A DNA stretch of 64,000 bases from Hymenopellis radicata (GCA_015501595.1 JADNRX010000042.1:1-64000); one strand, 5' to 3'. Shown: positions 35,307 to 47,869, counted from the first letter of the stretch. Program-made: numbers and translations. Notes: a model not told the origin generated them from the sequence alone.

Positions 35307-38300
35307 ATGCGACGACAGGATGACTACGACGACGACGAGGAGATTGATCCAGAGCTGCGGTTGCGGACGGTGCGGACGGCGGCGTCTGCAATAGCCGAGT
35401 CGATACGGTCTGAGCAGCGGCACGAGAGGCGGAAGAAGAAACGGTCGAGGTTCTTTCGACGGACGACGGAAAAGAAACGGCCGTCTAGCTCGCGTAGTGG
35501 TGGTGGTGGAGGCGGTGATGGTGATGGGACGCCATCGACCGAGGTGCCGGGGGAGCGTCGGAATGTGTATGTCAATTTCCCGCTATCGCACGCCGAGCTG
35601 GACAGCAATGGCGAGCCGACGGTGCGCTATGAGCGGAACAAGGTCCGCACGACGAGTAAGCAAACAATTTGTGTGTTCGCCTATGTTGTGCTAATAATTC
35701 CCAGAATATACCATTATTACATTTATTCCCAAGAATCTATTCGAGCAATTTAGACGGGTCGCTAATCTGTTCTTTCTTACCCTCGTCGTCCTACAACGTG
35801 CGTTTAATTAATTTGTCTTGGCGTATCTAACTCTTTTTAGTGTTCCCCATCTTTGGCGCCGCGTCGGGTGCCATTGCCGCCCTCCCTCTCGCCTTTATTC
35901 TCACTGTCACCGCCATCAAGGACGCCGTCGAGGACTACCGACGTGCCACGCTTGACGAAGAAGTCAACACGTCCGCCGCGACCAAGCTCGGCTCCTGGCG
36001 TAATGTCAACCAACCCAAGGATCCACGCAGTTGGTTCGAAAAGCTGTTGGGCATTAATAAACCGGGCAAGGTCACCAAGGGTGTCCGCAGATTACGGGAC
36101 AAGGAGGCGGGCGAGGCAGGGGATGGTATGCGCATTATGCTCCAGAAAGCGATAGACAATACCTCTTCCACCACCTTCCGCGACGACTCTCTAACCTCCT
36201 TCGACCTCGACGATATCCGTAACCCTTCCCGCCGCCAGTTGGATGACATCCAGAGCGTCGACAGCCATTCATATCCCCCTGCCTCCCTCGCCAATGTCTC
36301 CGCCAAGACCTCCTTCTCAGACAGCTCTACTCAGGTCGCCCCGTCCCAGGTCTTTTCCAAACAATCTCAACCCTCTGGTGTCATCGACTGGCGCAGACGG
36401 ACCGGCGGGTCAGCCCGATGGGAGCGCACCCTTTGGAAAAAGCTCGAGGTTGGAGACGTCGTACTCCTTAGAGACAACGACCAGGTTCCTGCCGATATTG
36501 TCGTCCTTTCCACCTCAGACCCCGACGGCATGTGCTACCTCGAAACCAAAAACTTGGATGGAGAGACCAATCTCAAGCCGAGAAAGTCTGTCAAGGCCAC
36601 CTCGAACCTCACGTCAGAGGACGACATTGAACGCTCATCGTTCTACCTCGACTCGGAACCGCCCCACCAAAATCTCTACCTTTACCATGGCGTTCTGCGG
36701 TATAAGGATCCAGCTACAGGCGAGCAGAGGCAGGAGCCCGTCTCAATCAACGAGCTGCTGCTCCGTGGATGCGCTATCCGGAATACCCAGTGGATTATTG
36801 GGCTTGTCGTCTTCACAGGCGCGGACACCAAGATCATGCTTAACGGCGGTGCGACCCCTTCGAAGCGGTCCAAGATCGAGAGGGAGACCAATTTCAATGT
36901 CATCGTCAACTTTATCGTCTTGCTGGGAATGTGTACTATTGCCGCTGTATTTAACGGGTTGGAGGACGCCAAGACGGGGACCAGCGCCGAGTTTTTCGAG
37001 ATTGATGTCGACGCGACAGATTCGCACATTCTTAATGCTATCATCACATTTGTGTATGTTCTTTCTTTTACCTTTACGAATCGGCCCTTCTAACTTCACC
37101 CTCTAGGTCGTGCCTCATCGCCTTCCAGAACATCGTACCCATTTCGCTGTACATATCCATCGAAATCGTCAAGACTATACAGGCGTACTTCATTTCACAG
37201 GACGTGGACATGTACTACGAGCCCTTTGACACGCCTTGCGTACCGAAGACGTGGAACATTTCGGACGACCTCGGTCAGATCGAGTATGTCTTTTCCGACA
37301 AAACCGGTACCCTCACGCAGAACGTCATGGAGTTCCAAAAATGCTCTGTTCACGGCGTGGCGTATGGCGAGGGTGTAACCGAGGCGCAGAAGGGTGCTGC
37401 CCTACGCGACGGAGGTGCAGGTGGTGCGCCGATGGACGGCAGGGATCTCGCTGAGAAGCTCGATGCGCTCAAACAGCAGATGCTCAGTACGATGGAACGC
37501 TCCTTCAAGAACCGCTACCAGCAGGTGGCGCATCTTACGCTCGTCTCGCCTAAAATCGCGCAGGACCTAGCGGACAGAGAGGGCGCTCAGCGTGCGCATC
37601 TCATCGCATTCTTCCGTGCCCTCGCCCTCTGCCACACCGTGCTCGCCGATAGACCCGATCCACGAGATGACCCGTACCACCTCGAGTACAAGGCGGAGAG
37701 TCCTGACGAAGCTGCTCTAGTGGCTGCTGCGCGCGATGTCGGCTTCCCTTTCGTGCGCAAGACAAAGGACGGGATGGACATTGAGGTTATGGGCCAGATG
37801 GAACACTGGACGACGCTGAAGGTGCTAGAGTTCAACAGTACACGGAAGCGTATGAGCACGGTTATGCGCGCGCCGGACGGTCGGTTGGTGCTGTACTGCA
37901 AGGGTGCAGACTCGGTTATTTATGCGCGGCTGGCCAAGGACCACGATCCCGAGTTGAAGGATGCGACGGCGCGGGATATGGAGGCGTTTGCGAATAGTGG
38001 GTTGCGGACGCTGTGTATTGCGTATCGGTGGTTGACCGAGGAGGAGTATCTAACGTGGAGTCGGACGTATGATGCGGCGACTAACGCGATTGAGAATCGG
38101 GACGAGGAGATTGATAAGGCCAACGAGTTGATTGAGCATTCGTTGCTCATCCTGGGTGCTACGGCGTTGGAGGACAAGTTGCAGGAGGGCGTACCCGAGG
38201 CTATTGAGACTCTGCATCGGGCGGGCATCAAGCTGTGGATTCTGACGGGTATGTTTCTTTCCTTTTCTCTCGCACTCAAGTTGAGCATGTCTACAGGCGA

Positions 38301-40750
38301 CAAGCTACAAACGGCCATCGAAATTGGATACTCATGCAACCTGCTCAAGAGCGACATGGAGCTTATGATCATTTCCGCCGAGACGTTCGAGGATGCGCGT
38401 GGGCAGATTGAGGCTGGGCTGAACAAGATCGCGTCTGTCCTTGGTCCGCCGTCGTTCGATCCGAAGAAGAGAGGGTTCTTCCCTGGAGCGCAGGCGGCGT
38501 TCGCTGTGGTCATTGACGGGGACACGTTGAGGCACGCGCTGACGCCTGAGCTGAAGCAGATGTTCTTGAACCTCGGTACGCAATGCGAGACGGTGGTGTG
38601 CTGTCGTGTGTCTCCTGCGCAGAAGGCGTTGACGGTGAAACTGGTATGGTCTTCCACCTCCCTCCGGCTGCTTTCAATGTTGATGGGCTGTACGTATAGG
38701 TCAAGGACGGTCGTAATGCGATGACGCTGTCGATTGGGGATGGCGCGAACGATGTCGCTATGATCCAGGAGGCGAATATTGGGTGCGGCTTGTTTGGACT
38801 GGAGGGCTCGCAGGCGGCGATGTCGGCGGACTATGCGTTTGGGCAGTTTAGGTTTTTGACGAAGCTGCTGATTGTGCATGGCCGCTGGTCGTACCAGCGT
38901 GTGGCGGACATGCATAGTAACTTTTTCTACAAAGTAAGTGTCCTTTGGTTGGAGAGACTGATGATGGTATGCTGATGAGGCTGGTGTGTAGAATGTTATT
39001 TGGACGTTCGGCATGTTTTGGTTTTTGCCGTTTAACAGGTGAGTGTGGCGTCCGCTATGTTTTTGTGGTGTTGGTGCTGATGCTTGACTCTAGTTTCGAC
39101 GCGACATATCTGTACCAATATACATTCATCTTGTTGTACAACCTGGTCTTTACGTCTCTTCCTGTCATTGTTCTCGGAGGTACGTCTCGCTGTTGAACCC
39201 TCCGTTAATTCGGCTGATTGGATTGGCATAGCTTTTGACCAGGACATCAACTCCAAAGCGGCGCTGGCCTTCCCACAGCTGTATGTTCGCGGTATACGCG
39301 GGCTGGAGTACACCAAGGGCAAGTTCTGGGCGTATATGGGCGACGGTCTCTACCAGTCTGCGGTGGTGTTCTTCATGCCATACATGATTTGGATCTTTGG
39401 ATTACCGGTATCGTGGACTGGGAAGACGATTGATTCGCTGGCGGACTTTGGTACTACTGTGGCTGTCGCGGCTATCCTGGCGGCGAATACCTATGTTGGT
39501 ATCAACACGCATTAGTAAGTGCCTTGTCACCTGTTGAGTGTATGTGGGTTGATCACCGCGGTGTTTAGTTGGACGATTATGACCTGGATTGTTGTCTTTG
39601 GGTCGACGATAGTGATGATGCTGTGGATCGTGGTCTACTCGTTCTTCTTCAGCAGCGACTTTATCAACGAGATGGAGATCCTGTTTGGTGGGATACAGTT
39701 CTGGGCCGCTATCATCTTTTCGGCGACTGTCGCGCTTGGTACGTGGATTGTAGTGATGGCGTTGTGGGTGATGGTGCTGATACTGTGCTTTCTAGCACCC
39801 CGGTTCTTCGTCAAGTTTGCCTCGTCGGCGTACCATCCGTTGGACAAGGAACTCGTTCGGGAGATGTGGGTCATGGGCGACCTCAAGGATCAGCTGGGCA
39901 TCAAGCATCGGAAGGAGAAGAAACGGGGCGGGGGGGAACTCGAGGCCGCGCCCATGTTCATGCACAGTCGCAATGGCTCGGAGATGTCGCTGCACCATGG
40001 CACGCCGTACGAGCCGGCGATGACGTCTAGTCCTGGTGGCGCTGGGGGGCATGAACCGCGACCGACGTACCTGGATACACCGCCTATTACGGAAGACCAT
40101 GCGTCGCGCTACGACTATTCCGACGCCCCCAATCACCATCTCGCCCCCGGTGGTGCTCGTGGGCAAACCGACAAATGGCGCCGTCGCCCGCGTCGTACTA
40201 TTCTGCGAGTGATATTCCGCCGCCGTCGCCGCTGCCGTCGCCGAAGTATCGATATGCGGATGGGTCGGTTGCGAGCTCGCCGCCGAGTCGGCGGACGAGT
40301 AATGCGACTGCGAGGCCGATGTCCCCGCCGATGTCACCTCATGCGCTGCAGGTGCCGTCGCCTGGGCGCTATCACGCACCGCCGCAGGAGCAGTATTATG
40401 AGATGGGCGTGCGGAGTCCTCCGCCTCCGCCGCGCTCTCCCCATTCGCCGTCTCCTCCTCAGCCGCGCTCTCCGCATTCGCCATCTCCTCCTCAACCGCG
40501 CTCTCCGTCGTCGCCGTCGTACAGCCGTATGCGACGTCCTCGCAGGGCCCGCCGAGCAGCTACCACCATCAGTTTGAACGGTCTGCGAGCGAGGCGTCGT
40601 ATGCGACTGCGCATGATGACTTTTTCGCTGCGGAGGGCGACGTTGGGGCGTCAGGCAGCATCTGGCTGCGCGGGTGATGTGGCGTATGATGGGTACTATG
40701 ATGAGCGGCGGGGGAGTGCGGTGTCGTGGCAGGGTGGAAGGGCGATATAG
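35307..40750 (+). CDS. P4-type ATPase, phospholipid flippase (DRS2/DNF class)
   Basis: Moves aminophospholipids from the outer to the inner leaflet of plasma or Golgi/endosome membranes. Ten exons (35307-35655, 35705-35797, 35841-37053, 37107-38248, 38297-38643, 38700-38933, 38992-39038, 39094-39179, 39232-39514, 39569-40750) give about 1,650 residues. Features in order: acidic/basic N-terminus; TM1 start [17 protein letters not shown]; actuator motif [10 protein letters not shown]4 P4 motif [12 protein letters not shown]; phosphorylation site [16 protein letters not shown]; hinge GDGANDVAM; six C-terminal helices; Ser/Pro/Arg-rich tail. The size and long insertion before WRRRT resemble the yeast DNF1/2 class. 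The tail (about 40050-40750) changes frame near 40150-40175 without an obvious intron, so its exact sequence is uncertain. Confidence 0.92.
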
Positions 40751-41290
40751 TGTTGGAGGAGGTGGTGGTGTTTTTGTTGTATTTACTGCGAAATTGCTTG
40801 TGTCTCTGTGTGGTTTTTTATTTTATACTACTCTCTCTCTCTGGAATCGGACACTTGTTTTTTCTTCTCGATTAATGATCACGAACTAGTCTGACATTTA
40901 CGTATACCCATGCGCGCGTGTAGATATGATTGATGATGATGATGATGATTGAGATGTGTGTTACTGTATGTTATTACTACTTATGGAATGGAATGATTTG
41001 GATGGATGATTGGTGCGAGAGGGTGCAAGTCGAGTCTTGCAATGGGACGTCCTTTTGGGAATGTCGTTGGGACATTGAAGAGTAAACTTGGTCCGTGCCG
41101 TGTAATTCATGATGATGAGTACGAGGTGCGAGGGGATAGTATAGGTCAATTGGAGCGTGAATGCAGACTCGGAGGACCAGACTGACAAGAGGGAAATGGT
41201 GGCAGACAGGCTTTAAGGGAGGATTGAAGAGAAGTACGAAGTAGATGTATGTTTGTACGACCAGTTACAGCTTTTCTTGAGCTCACGAGA
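40751..41290. other. Downstream flank with low-complexity runs
   Basis: Contains a TGATGA run (about 40929-40950) and T/A-rich stretches after the flippase stop. No gene is seen. Confidence 0.4.
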
Positions 41291-41295
41291 AATGT

Positions 41296-41694
41296 ACGTC
41301 TACGGAGCAGATATCGGACCTCATGGACGTGGACAAGGTAGATAAGCGGAAGAAGCCGACGCATAATGAACGGCTACTTCGAGCGATCGGTGAAGGCATG
41401 GACCGTGCTGATCTGCCGCCATTACCATGGCGTCCATCGGGGGATGCTGCATCTTCGTCCTCCACAGCGGTCAGAGGCGCTTCGTCGACGGACGTCCCGT
41501 CGTAGTCGCCGTTAGTATCCCCGTTGTTCATATCCCGACAACAAGCGCCCCGGTTCATGTCAGCCAATGATTTCCATGCGAGCTTCGCGCCGTACGAGGC
41601 CAAGATGAAAAGCTTCATGGGTAAGGTGGGACGGGGTGAGATGGAGGACAAAGGATGGAGGTCGACGGCAATCCCAGCACACTTCAGAGTTTGA
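41296..41694 (+). pseudogene. Truncated inverted copy of the homeodomain gene 3' end
   Basis: About 400 bp match the last third of the homeodomain gene (31148-31540) at well over 90 percent by eye: SDLMDVDKVDKRKKPTH, GEGMDRADLPPLPWRPSGD and APRFMSANDFHASFAPYEAK. A stop codon (TCG to TAG type change after DVPS) interrupts the frame. The homology begins abruptly in the middle of the gene, without the homeodomain, and ends just past the FRV codons. It lies 10 kb away in the opposite orientation. Confidence 0.85.
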
Positions 41695-42078
41695 ACAATA
41701 TATCACTTTACTCAATCCATTATATCCCTATTCCGCATAGTAGTACATGAATATCAGAGAAACAATAGGGACATCGATTCGGCCGTTATTAAGCACTTCC
41801 ACGAACGGTCCTGATGAATTCCATGTTGCGCGCTCGGCGCCAGACGAAGATGTGCTTCTACTAAAAGAAGAAGCATGAAATTACTAACGGGAATCCGTAC
41901 TATGAGGCGGGATAACCGCTAGAGGGCTTCACCGACATCATGTTTGTCTAAATATGACTTCGACACTTGGTTTGTTGTATCTAGGTTATAGATATTGCTA
42001 CCTTAAAGATGTTAGTGTGTAGAAATGAAAGTCGACTGCACAGTACATACCCGTACACTCCTCACGGTCCCTTCTTTC

Positions 42079-43347
42079 TCATAGGTCGCTATTGATCTGT
42101 ATAACACAGCCCGCGTCCTCGACCGACCTAATACCATCCCACACGTGTATCCTGTAATCGTTTTCTTCGTTCACAAACAAGCTGCAACTCTCCAACATCG
42201 CAACGCCCATCTCCCGCCACTTTATAACGCGCATGAAAAACATCCGCCACAAGAGCTCGATTTGCGCCGACGACGTCTGTAGCGCGAGACGCATGAGATG
42301 CGGCAGGTGCTGGTGCGTCCCAGCACTACTGGGTTCACCAGCGATGTACTCCAAAATCGTGCGTGGGAGATCATGATGTCTCCCCCGTAATCCAATCAAA
42401 CTGACATCCACCAGCGTCTCATCGCACTGCATGAGCACGCTAAGGACGTGTGGCGTGACCCGTGGTAGACATAGATGGAGGGTGGTCAACCTGCAAGCAG
42501 AGCGGGCAAAGAATGCAGACGTCGACGCCGTAGGCCACTCCTGCAAAGTATGGAGGTCGAGACTCTGAAGGGAAGGTAGCGTCATGGCCTCGAGGGAATC
42601 AAAGACCGGGAGCTCTTCCACGTCCAGCTCTGGAGGAGATATGACGATACTCGTCAGAAGGGGAAGGACAATAAACCCGCGGGAGAGCGACAGAGTCGCT
42701 GTATATGAGAGCTGGTATATACCATGTAGGATGAGAGTCTCCAGCCCCTCCCCATGTAACTCGAGCACCGACAATGGGAGCGTGCTCCGCAGGGCTAGCG
42801 TCCGCAGATTGCACAATTCCCCGGCAAGGATCCTGGGATGCTGGACCGTATCCGAATGGACTCTCAAGCCCTCGAGTAAGCGAAAGTGCTGAAGTACTAG
42901 GCTCCGTTCAAAGTAAAAATTGACCGACGACGAATCAATCCGCAGCTCTCGGATCCTCATGTCGCTTAAGTCTCCAGCATTGTACGTCGGTTTTCCGGAC
43001 AACCACAACGAGACTAGACGACCCAGGAAAGCCCCAAGCATAAAACCTGTAGCTTTACTGTCCATCCGGTAGAGTATTGTAAGAGGGTGAACGCCGCACC
43101 GCTTGAGCATCGTGTCTATATAGGTCTGGTTGCAGCGGGTGGTTATTGGTATGGTTGTCCAGAGACGGGAGTTGGACAAGGAAAGGGCGCGCCATCTAGA
43201 AGAGGTGCCCAGCATGATGGCATGAGCATTCCGTACAGAATATGTGCACTCGGAGAAGGAGGCAGCGGAGATGATGCAACGGGGCGAAGCGATGTCGGCG
43301 AGCGCACCGAAGATTTCTGAGAGGATCTCGTTCGGTATGCTGTCCAT
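42079..43347 (-). CDS. F-box protein, single exon; intact source of the nearby fragments
   Basis: Predicted SCF adaptor of 422 residues. The start at 43347 gives MDSIPNEILSEIFGALADI, a canonical F-box beginning, followed by SFSECTYSVRNAHAIMLGTS, RWRALSLSNSRLWTTIP (typical of agaricomycete F-box proteins) and an LRR-like C-terminal region (FDSLEAMTLPSLQSLDLHTL). The frame stays open upstream to 43572, but that part is the leader also found in front of the fragments at 2308, 11479 and 20222 and carries the TTCAATCTCCGACTGAAA tag. This is the only complete copy of that subfamily in the window. The gene is not flanked by the 31-bp motif arrays. Confidence 0.8.
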   Translation of the reverse strand: MDSIPNEILSEIFGALADIASPRCIISAASFSECTYSVRNAHAIMLGTSSRWRALSLSNSRLWTTIPITTRCNQTYIDTMLKRCGVHPLTILYRMDSKATGFMLGAFLGRLVSLWLSGKPTYNAGDLSDMRIRELRIDSSSVNFYFERSLVLQHFRLLEGLRVHSDTVQHPRILAGELCNLRTLALRSTLPLSVLELHGEGLETLILHGIYQLSYTATLSLSRGFIVLPLLTSIVISPPELDVEELPVFDSLEAMTLPSLQSLDLHTLQEWPTASTSAFFARSACRLTTLHLCLPRVTPHVLSVLMQCDETLVDVSLIGLRGRHHDLPRTILEYIAGEPSSAGTHQHLPHLMRLALQTSSAQIELLWRMFFMRVIKWREMGVAMLESCSLFVNEENDYRIHVWDGIRSVEDAGCVIQINSDL

Positions 43348-43741
43348 TTCAGATCTATAATATACACGGTGTTCAGATTTCGTAAGAGCTAGAAGTGAAG
43401 CAATAACTTCTCGGGGAATGTTATACAAAAAGAGGTTGTTGATCAAAGAGACCAGTTGAATTGAAACCAAATGGAGATTTTCAGTCGGAGATTGAATGCT
43501 CTCCATGCCGGTGATTGGCCGGTTATAGCGTCGTCCCTTTTCATCTTGTCTTCTACGTTGAACATCAAACACGCAACGTATGATAGCGTACCCTCCTCGA
43601 AGTCGGCGTCTTGACTGGCGATTTGGTACCGGTGGCCTTTGTCCAGGAAAACACCTTCCCCGGCTGCCAGTTTAGGCAACTCACACCTCTTGGTAATCAA
43701 CCGCCAAGTCAACTGCTTATCGTCAGACAGACGCGTCCGAT

Positions 43742-45279
43742 ATGCCCTATCTGTGCGCCAGATGTTCCAAAGAAAATTCCCTGAGTAAATGCTCGGGCTG
43801 TAAGACAGGAAAGTACACACCCTGTTCAACGCGCGCCCCATTCTGATGTCATCTCCACAGTCTACTACTGCTCTACTGAATGTCAACGCCGTACGTGCAG
43901 GGATCGAAATTTTACGCACTTCCTGATATCTTATATACTAGTGGACTGGAGCTCCCATAAACCTCAATGCTACGAGCCCCCGCCGACTGCCATCTCTCGC
44001 GATCGCCCTCCATATGAACCACCGAAACTGGGCAAGGTCGCGGACTATAGGAAGCTGCTAGAGGTTGCGGGGCAGTCTACTATCATGCACGAGGTTATGA
44101 ACCGTGGCTTGGACCCCACTCTCGTTTGCGGTTGTAGGTAAGTCGTCTTCTAACGGTACTAGACCTCGACTGTATCTTTCCCCTTCTATGCAGTCCCCAG
44201 GAGGCATATGCGATGGGGTCCGAATCTGGGCAAATGCGTGACTTTTGGATGCTGCCTACGGAGAAGCGAGAGCCATGGGTGAAGAAGGCGCATAAACACA
44301 ATGAAAAGGCGCGCAAATTCTGGGCCGACTATTTCGCGCCTGTCTCTCGGGAGAGACGCTATGTCGATGTTGTATTGGATGCCATTCTGAACATCCGTCT
44401 CCCCAATCCTGATCCCGACCGAAAGGATGATTTCTTGCAAAACCAAGTACGTCTCCGAGTCATCTCTATACATGATATCTAACATACCACGTACGTGAAC
44501 AAGGTGAACGCGAATCTTCTCACATCCCTCTTTAACCATCTCAACGGCTTCACCCCGTCTCAGAATACGGCATTGCTCAAAATAGCGTGCCATCCGTTCT
44601 GGCTTAAACCCGGAGACATGTTTCGTCTGCGACTAGGCGCTCAGACTATCTGTTCTCAAGGTCGACCCTCGCACGACTTTATCGACCAACTCGCTCTTCG
44701 TTGTCTTGATAAGACGACATCTCTACATGAGCTCGACAACCTTCTAGCCGGGTTCGTCATCTACATTCAGTACATCTGGCCACAAATCGCAGGCACTCGG
44801 CTACTCGACACATGCTTCCTTCTCATGGCACCTGGGCGAGGGAGACGTTTGACCGAGGACATCGTGATGAAGATAATCGAGGTCATTCTCTTTCATGTAT
44901 CTCTCTAATGATGTATTGACACATGGCTCTAAAGATCGCGGAAGCCTCTCCAGCCGCAGCAAAACATCTCCTTCCCGTCATCACCGCCGCCTGTATGGGC
45001 GATACTTCGCCAATGTTAGAACTCCTGACTCTCTATGAGGAATTTGGCGTCCGCATAGGACCGAGCGTGGAGCACTCGACGTTGCCTTGGTTAAAAGAGA
45101 AAGCGGGGAAAGATGTGCAAGTGATAAGGAGGATTACAAAGTTGCTGATGGATGAGAAGAAGGGAAGGACGGGCCTCAGTGTGCATGGGATCGATATTGA
45201 GGGCAGGTCGTGGACGCGGGAGGAGTATGAGGTAATGTATGAGGAGGTTGTTGAGAGAATAGGTGGGGAGCCTAATTGA
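43742..45279 (+). CDS. MYND-type zinc-finger protein
   Basis: Six exons (43742-43799, 43861-43890, 43942-44137, 44194-44446, 44504-44896, 44935-45279) give 424 residues. The N-terminus is a MYND zinc finger assembled over three exons: CARCSKENSLSKCSG, then YYCSTECQR, then LDWSSHKPQC. With the only frame-preserving donor (GTAAGA at 43800), the Cys expected after CSG becomes Phe at the splice junction, so one zinc ligand may be missing. Downstream is a mostly helical region (LPTEKREPWVKKAHKHNEKA and others) with no known domain, as in many agaricomycete MYND proteins. It is divergent from the F-box gene on its left, with about 395 bp between starts. Confidence 0.75.
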
Positions 45280-45994
45280 TGGACGGTCGTCGGTCCTGCA
45301 ATGAAGATTGCTGCGTTTCTTGTTGATGATCTGGTCGCACCCTGTAGTCAGTGTATTAGTACTATCTGTGTTTTGTTTTTGAAGGTTCAATATCATAACT
45401 TGTAGTCCGTTTTGGGACGTAGAGAGTTCTTCCAAAAGACAACGATGATAACCTAGACGAGCGTCAAGCGATAGTTACCGTGAGATAGCCTTGTGTGCCT
45501 TGCATACGTCGTCCTAGAAGGCAAGTGTTTGTGAGAGGGAATCACCCGGTGCTGCCTGGCAGACTCTACTTGGGGCAGGTGTCGTCCGCGTCGAAGGCGC
45601 TTGACAATTGACATCGGCAAACGTCCGAATCAAGACTCGAAGGACAACAGGGAGTGGAGGTTCATTCACGCATTTGGCCTCCCAGTTCGAACAGACGCGA
45701 CTGCGGTGGCACAGCCATCTTGGAAACGTGCCTTGAGATCAACATTGTGAAGACTGAACAGCTGCGGTGAAGCCGTTATCCACATTCCTGGTGACATTAT
45801 CGCTCTTCTCGGTCGTCATTCATCATACCCGTGTATTGTCTATCAATCATGTATCATAGATGATCTGCTTCTCTTCGTCACTCCATGCACTCCGTCGACG
45901 TCGGTAAGCAGCGCTTCAGAGTCAGAGGATTCGTGCTGTAAGATAGCGCCAACTGACAAGGTGATGATTCTCCAAATCACAACAGTTTTGGGTT
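45280..45994. other. Intergenic stretch without a recognisable gene
   Basis: About 700 bp with no long frame, no repeat shared with the rest of the window and no RNA gene visible. Confidence 0.4.
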
Positions 45995-46002
45995 TGAATT
46001 AG

Positions 46003-47265
46003 TAGTGAGTAGCGCGGGTGTCCCGAGGGTATTTCGTTGGTCACCCCTACCCGCACCCTCCACTTACCCGGTCCCGCAGCGCGGGTGCGGGTTACCCGCT
46101 GAAATTGTCTCGGGTCTGACGGAAATTGTGCACCAGCGCTACGCGTAGCATCTCCGCATCCTACTGCATCGGCCTGACTCACCTCGCGAGTACCGCAACA
46201 CATTTTCATGCCCGTTGGCGGCCCCTGAGCAATTGCGCGGGGGCTACCAGCGTGCATGAGATGGTCGGAGTGCGGCATCGACGTGGGAGGATGGCGTGGA
46301 AGAGGATGGTGCTACCAGGCGCGAGAGGACGAGGACACTATGACATGGCAAAGTCAGAAGAAGCAAAAGGGAGAAAAACGCGCACGGCTGAGGGCCGGAT
46401 GCGTCCGCGACGCCCTCCAGCCCGTAGTCTTACTCGTCGCGCGTGAGCACAGTCAACGCTTGCATGTCTGTGGTGTATTGTCGTCCCGGGCGTCGTCGTC
46501 CTAAGTCCGGCAGGAAAGCGGTATCCTGCAGCAAGGCCGCCTGTCTGAGGGCCTGCGCGGCGCGAACGGCGGTCCAGGTAGCGCCGTCCCGAAGACAAAC
46601 GCAAAGAAAGCACCCCGGAACACATCCTAGGGTACAGCGGCCGGCGCAGAGCCAAAACGCAGCAGGAAAGACGGTCCAAGCGCAAGGAAAATGACCCAGT
46701 ATGAGTGCTGCCTCGCTTGTGAGGGCTTACGCGCTGCGCGTCCTCGTTGAATTGGTGTCGTCGTGAAGACGAACACCAGAATGCACCCCGGAATGTATCC
46801 GAGGGCGCAGCGGCTGGCACGGAGCCGAACCCCGCCAAAAAAGCAAGCAGACAGAAAGAAAGGAAGTAAGATAAGCCCCAGAAAAAGTTCTGGGGCCGAC
46901 GAACACGACGTAGCCGTCGTGCTGTGGTGGATGGAGGCAAGAGATGTGATCGCAACTGTGCGAGAGCTGATCGATCGTTATCCGGCAGTTGCCGGAACGG
47001 TCGGCCAGCTCGGCGATCGAGGAAATTCGTTCGCGACGTCGTTTTGGGGCGACGATGAACTCGGTTGGGCTCAAATAAAATATGATAATTTACATAAAAA
47101 TATATACTATGATTATCTTACGACTTGTGGTCCAACTGGACCACGGCACGGGTAAGAAAGGGTGACGCGGGTTACAGCGGGTACTCGGACCGAGACCCCT
47201 ACCCGGACCCTCACCCACCCGCATCCGTGACCCGGACCGGGTGCTCCGACCCGGGCTATTCACTA
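46003..47265. mobile_element. hAT-like non-autonomous element H2 (1263 bp)
   Basis: Terminal repeats TAGTGAGTAGC and GCTATTCACTA, flanked by the perfect 8-bp duplication TGAATTAG (45995-46002 and 47266-47273). Ends carry many GGGTC/CCCGG-type short repeats. The interior has two copies of the hairpin motif in reverse orientation (46533-46562, 46706-46735). Collinear with the element at 61751-62942 and inverted relative to 12841-14212. No transposase. Confidence 0.85.
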
Positions 47266-47468
47266 TGAATTAGGATGATCATACAAAAAGTGTTGGATGT
47301 TAGACGTAGAGCGAAACAGGTTAGCATAGAAATCGTTTGGCGCCAAATCAATATATTACAAGAGACTCAGTAAACCCTACTGCAACCAAATTCAGAAGAA
47401 ACGATGATCCTACAACGACCAGCCTGCTGGGCGCAATTCAAGGCCAATGGCAATGAGTGCATGTCCTA

Positions 47469-47869
47469 CTACTCCAGACTCTTCAAATAGGCAATGGCCT
47501 GGTTCGCCGTGTTGTCCTTGGCGACGTACTTCTGTGCTCCAGTGCCGCGACCGCGTTCTACGCCATCAACTAGAAAACACATGTTGGTTCGCGAAGAAGT
47601 CAGAGAGACATAACTACTCACTCTTGCAGATAGCGACCCAGACAATGGCGGTTTGCGGCCCGGTTGGCGTCTCGATCCAGCTGAGGCTGGTCAATTTGTT
47701 CTTGGATTGAAGGTCTGGAGCGAGGAGACCGTGGATCAGTATGGAAAGTCCGACGAAAATGAAAAAGACGCGTTACAGTTGTTCAGTCCGATCGTGCCCT
47801 CTACGCGTCCATGAGCATCACACTAAAAGAGAGAGTTGAGCAGGAAGACGTACCAGTCTTCGGTGGCAT
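47469..47869 (-). CDS. Small double-stranded-RNA-binding motif (DRBM) protein
   Basis: Three exons (47869-47854, 47714-47622, 47569-47469) encode 69 residues that form essentially one dsRNA-binding motif: LTSLSWIETPTGPQTAIVW, then VDGVERGRGTGAQKYVAK and a final helix, DNTANQAIAYLKSLE. The G-x-G-x-x-K-x-x-A-K pattern before the last helix is the RNA-contacting part. The first exon codes only five residues and joins through a 139-nt intron, longer than usual here, so the start is less certain than the domain. Such single-DRBM proteins are common in agaricomycetes; the target RNA is unknown. Confidence 0.75.

Noticed and set aside
37920..39014. 364-codon minus-strand frame
   Set aside because: Antisense shadow of the flippase exons and introns.
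43443..43919. 158-codon minus-strand frame as a gene
   Set aside because: It overlaps the first two MYND exons and the F-box leader, and resembles no family.
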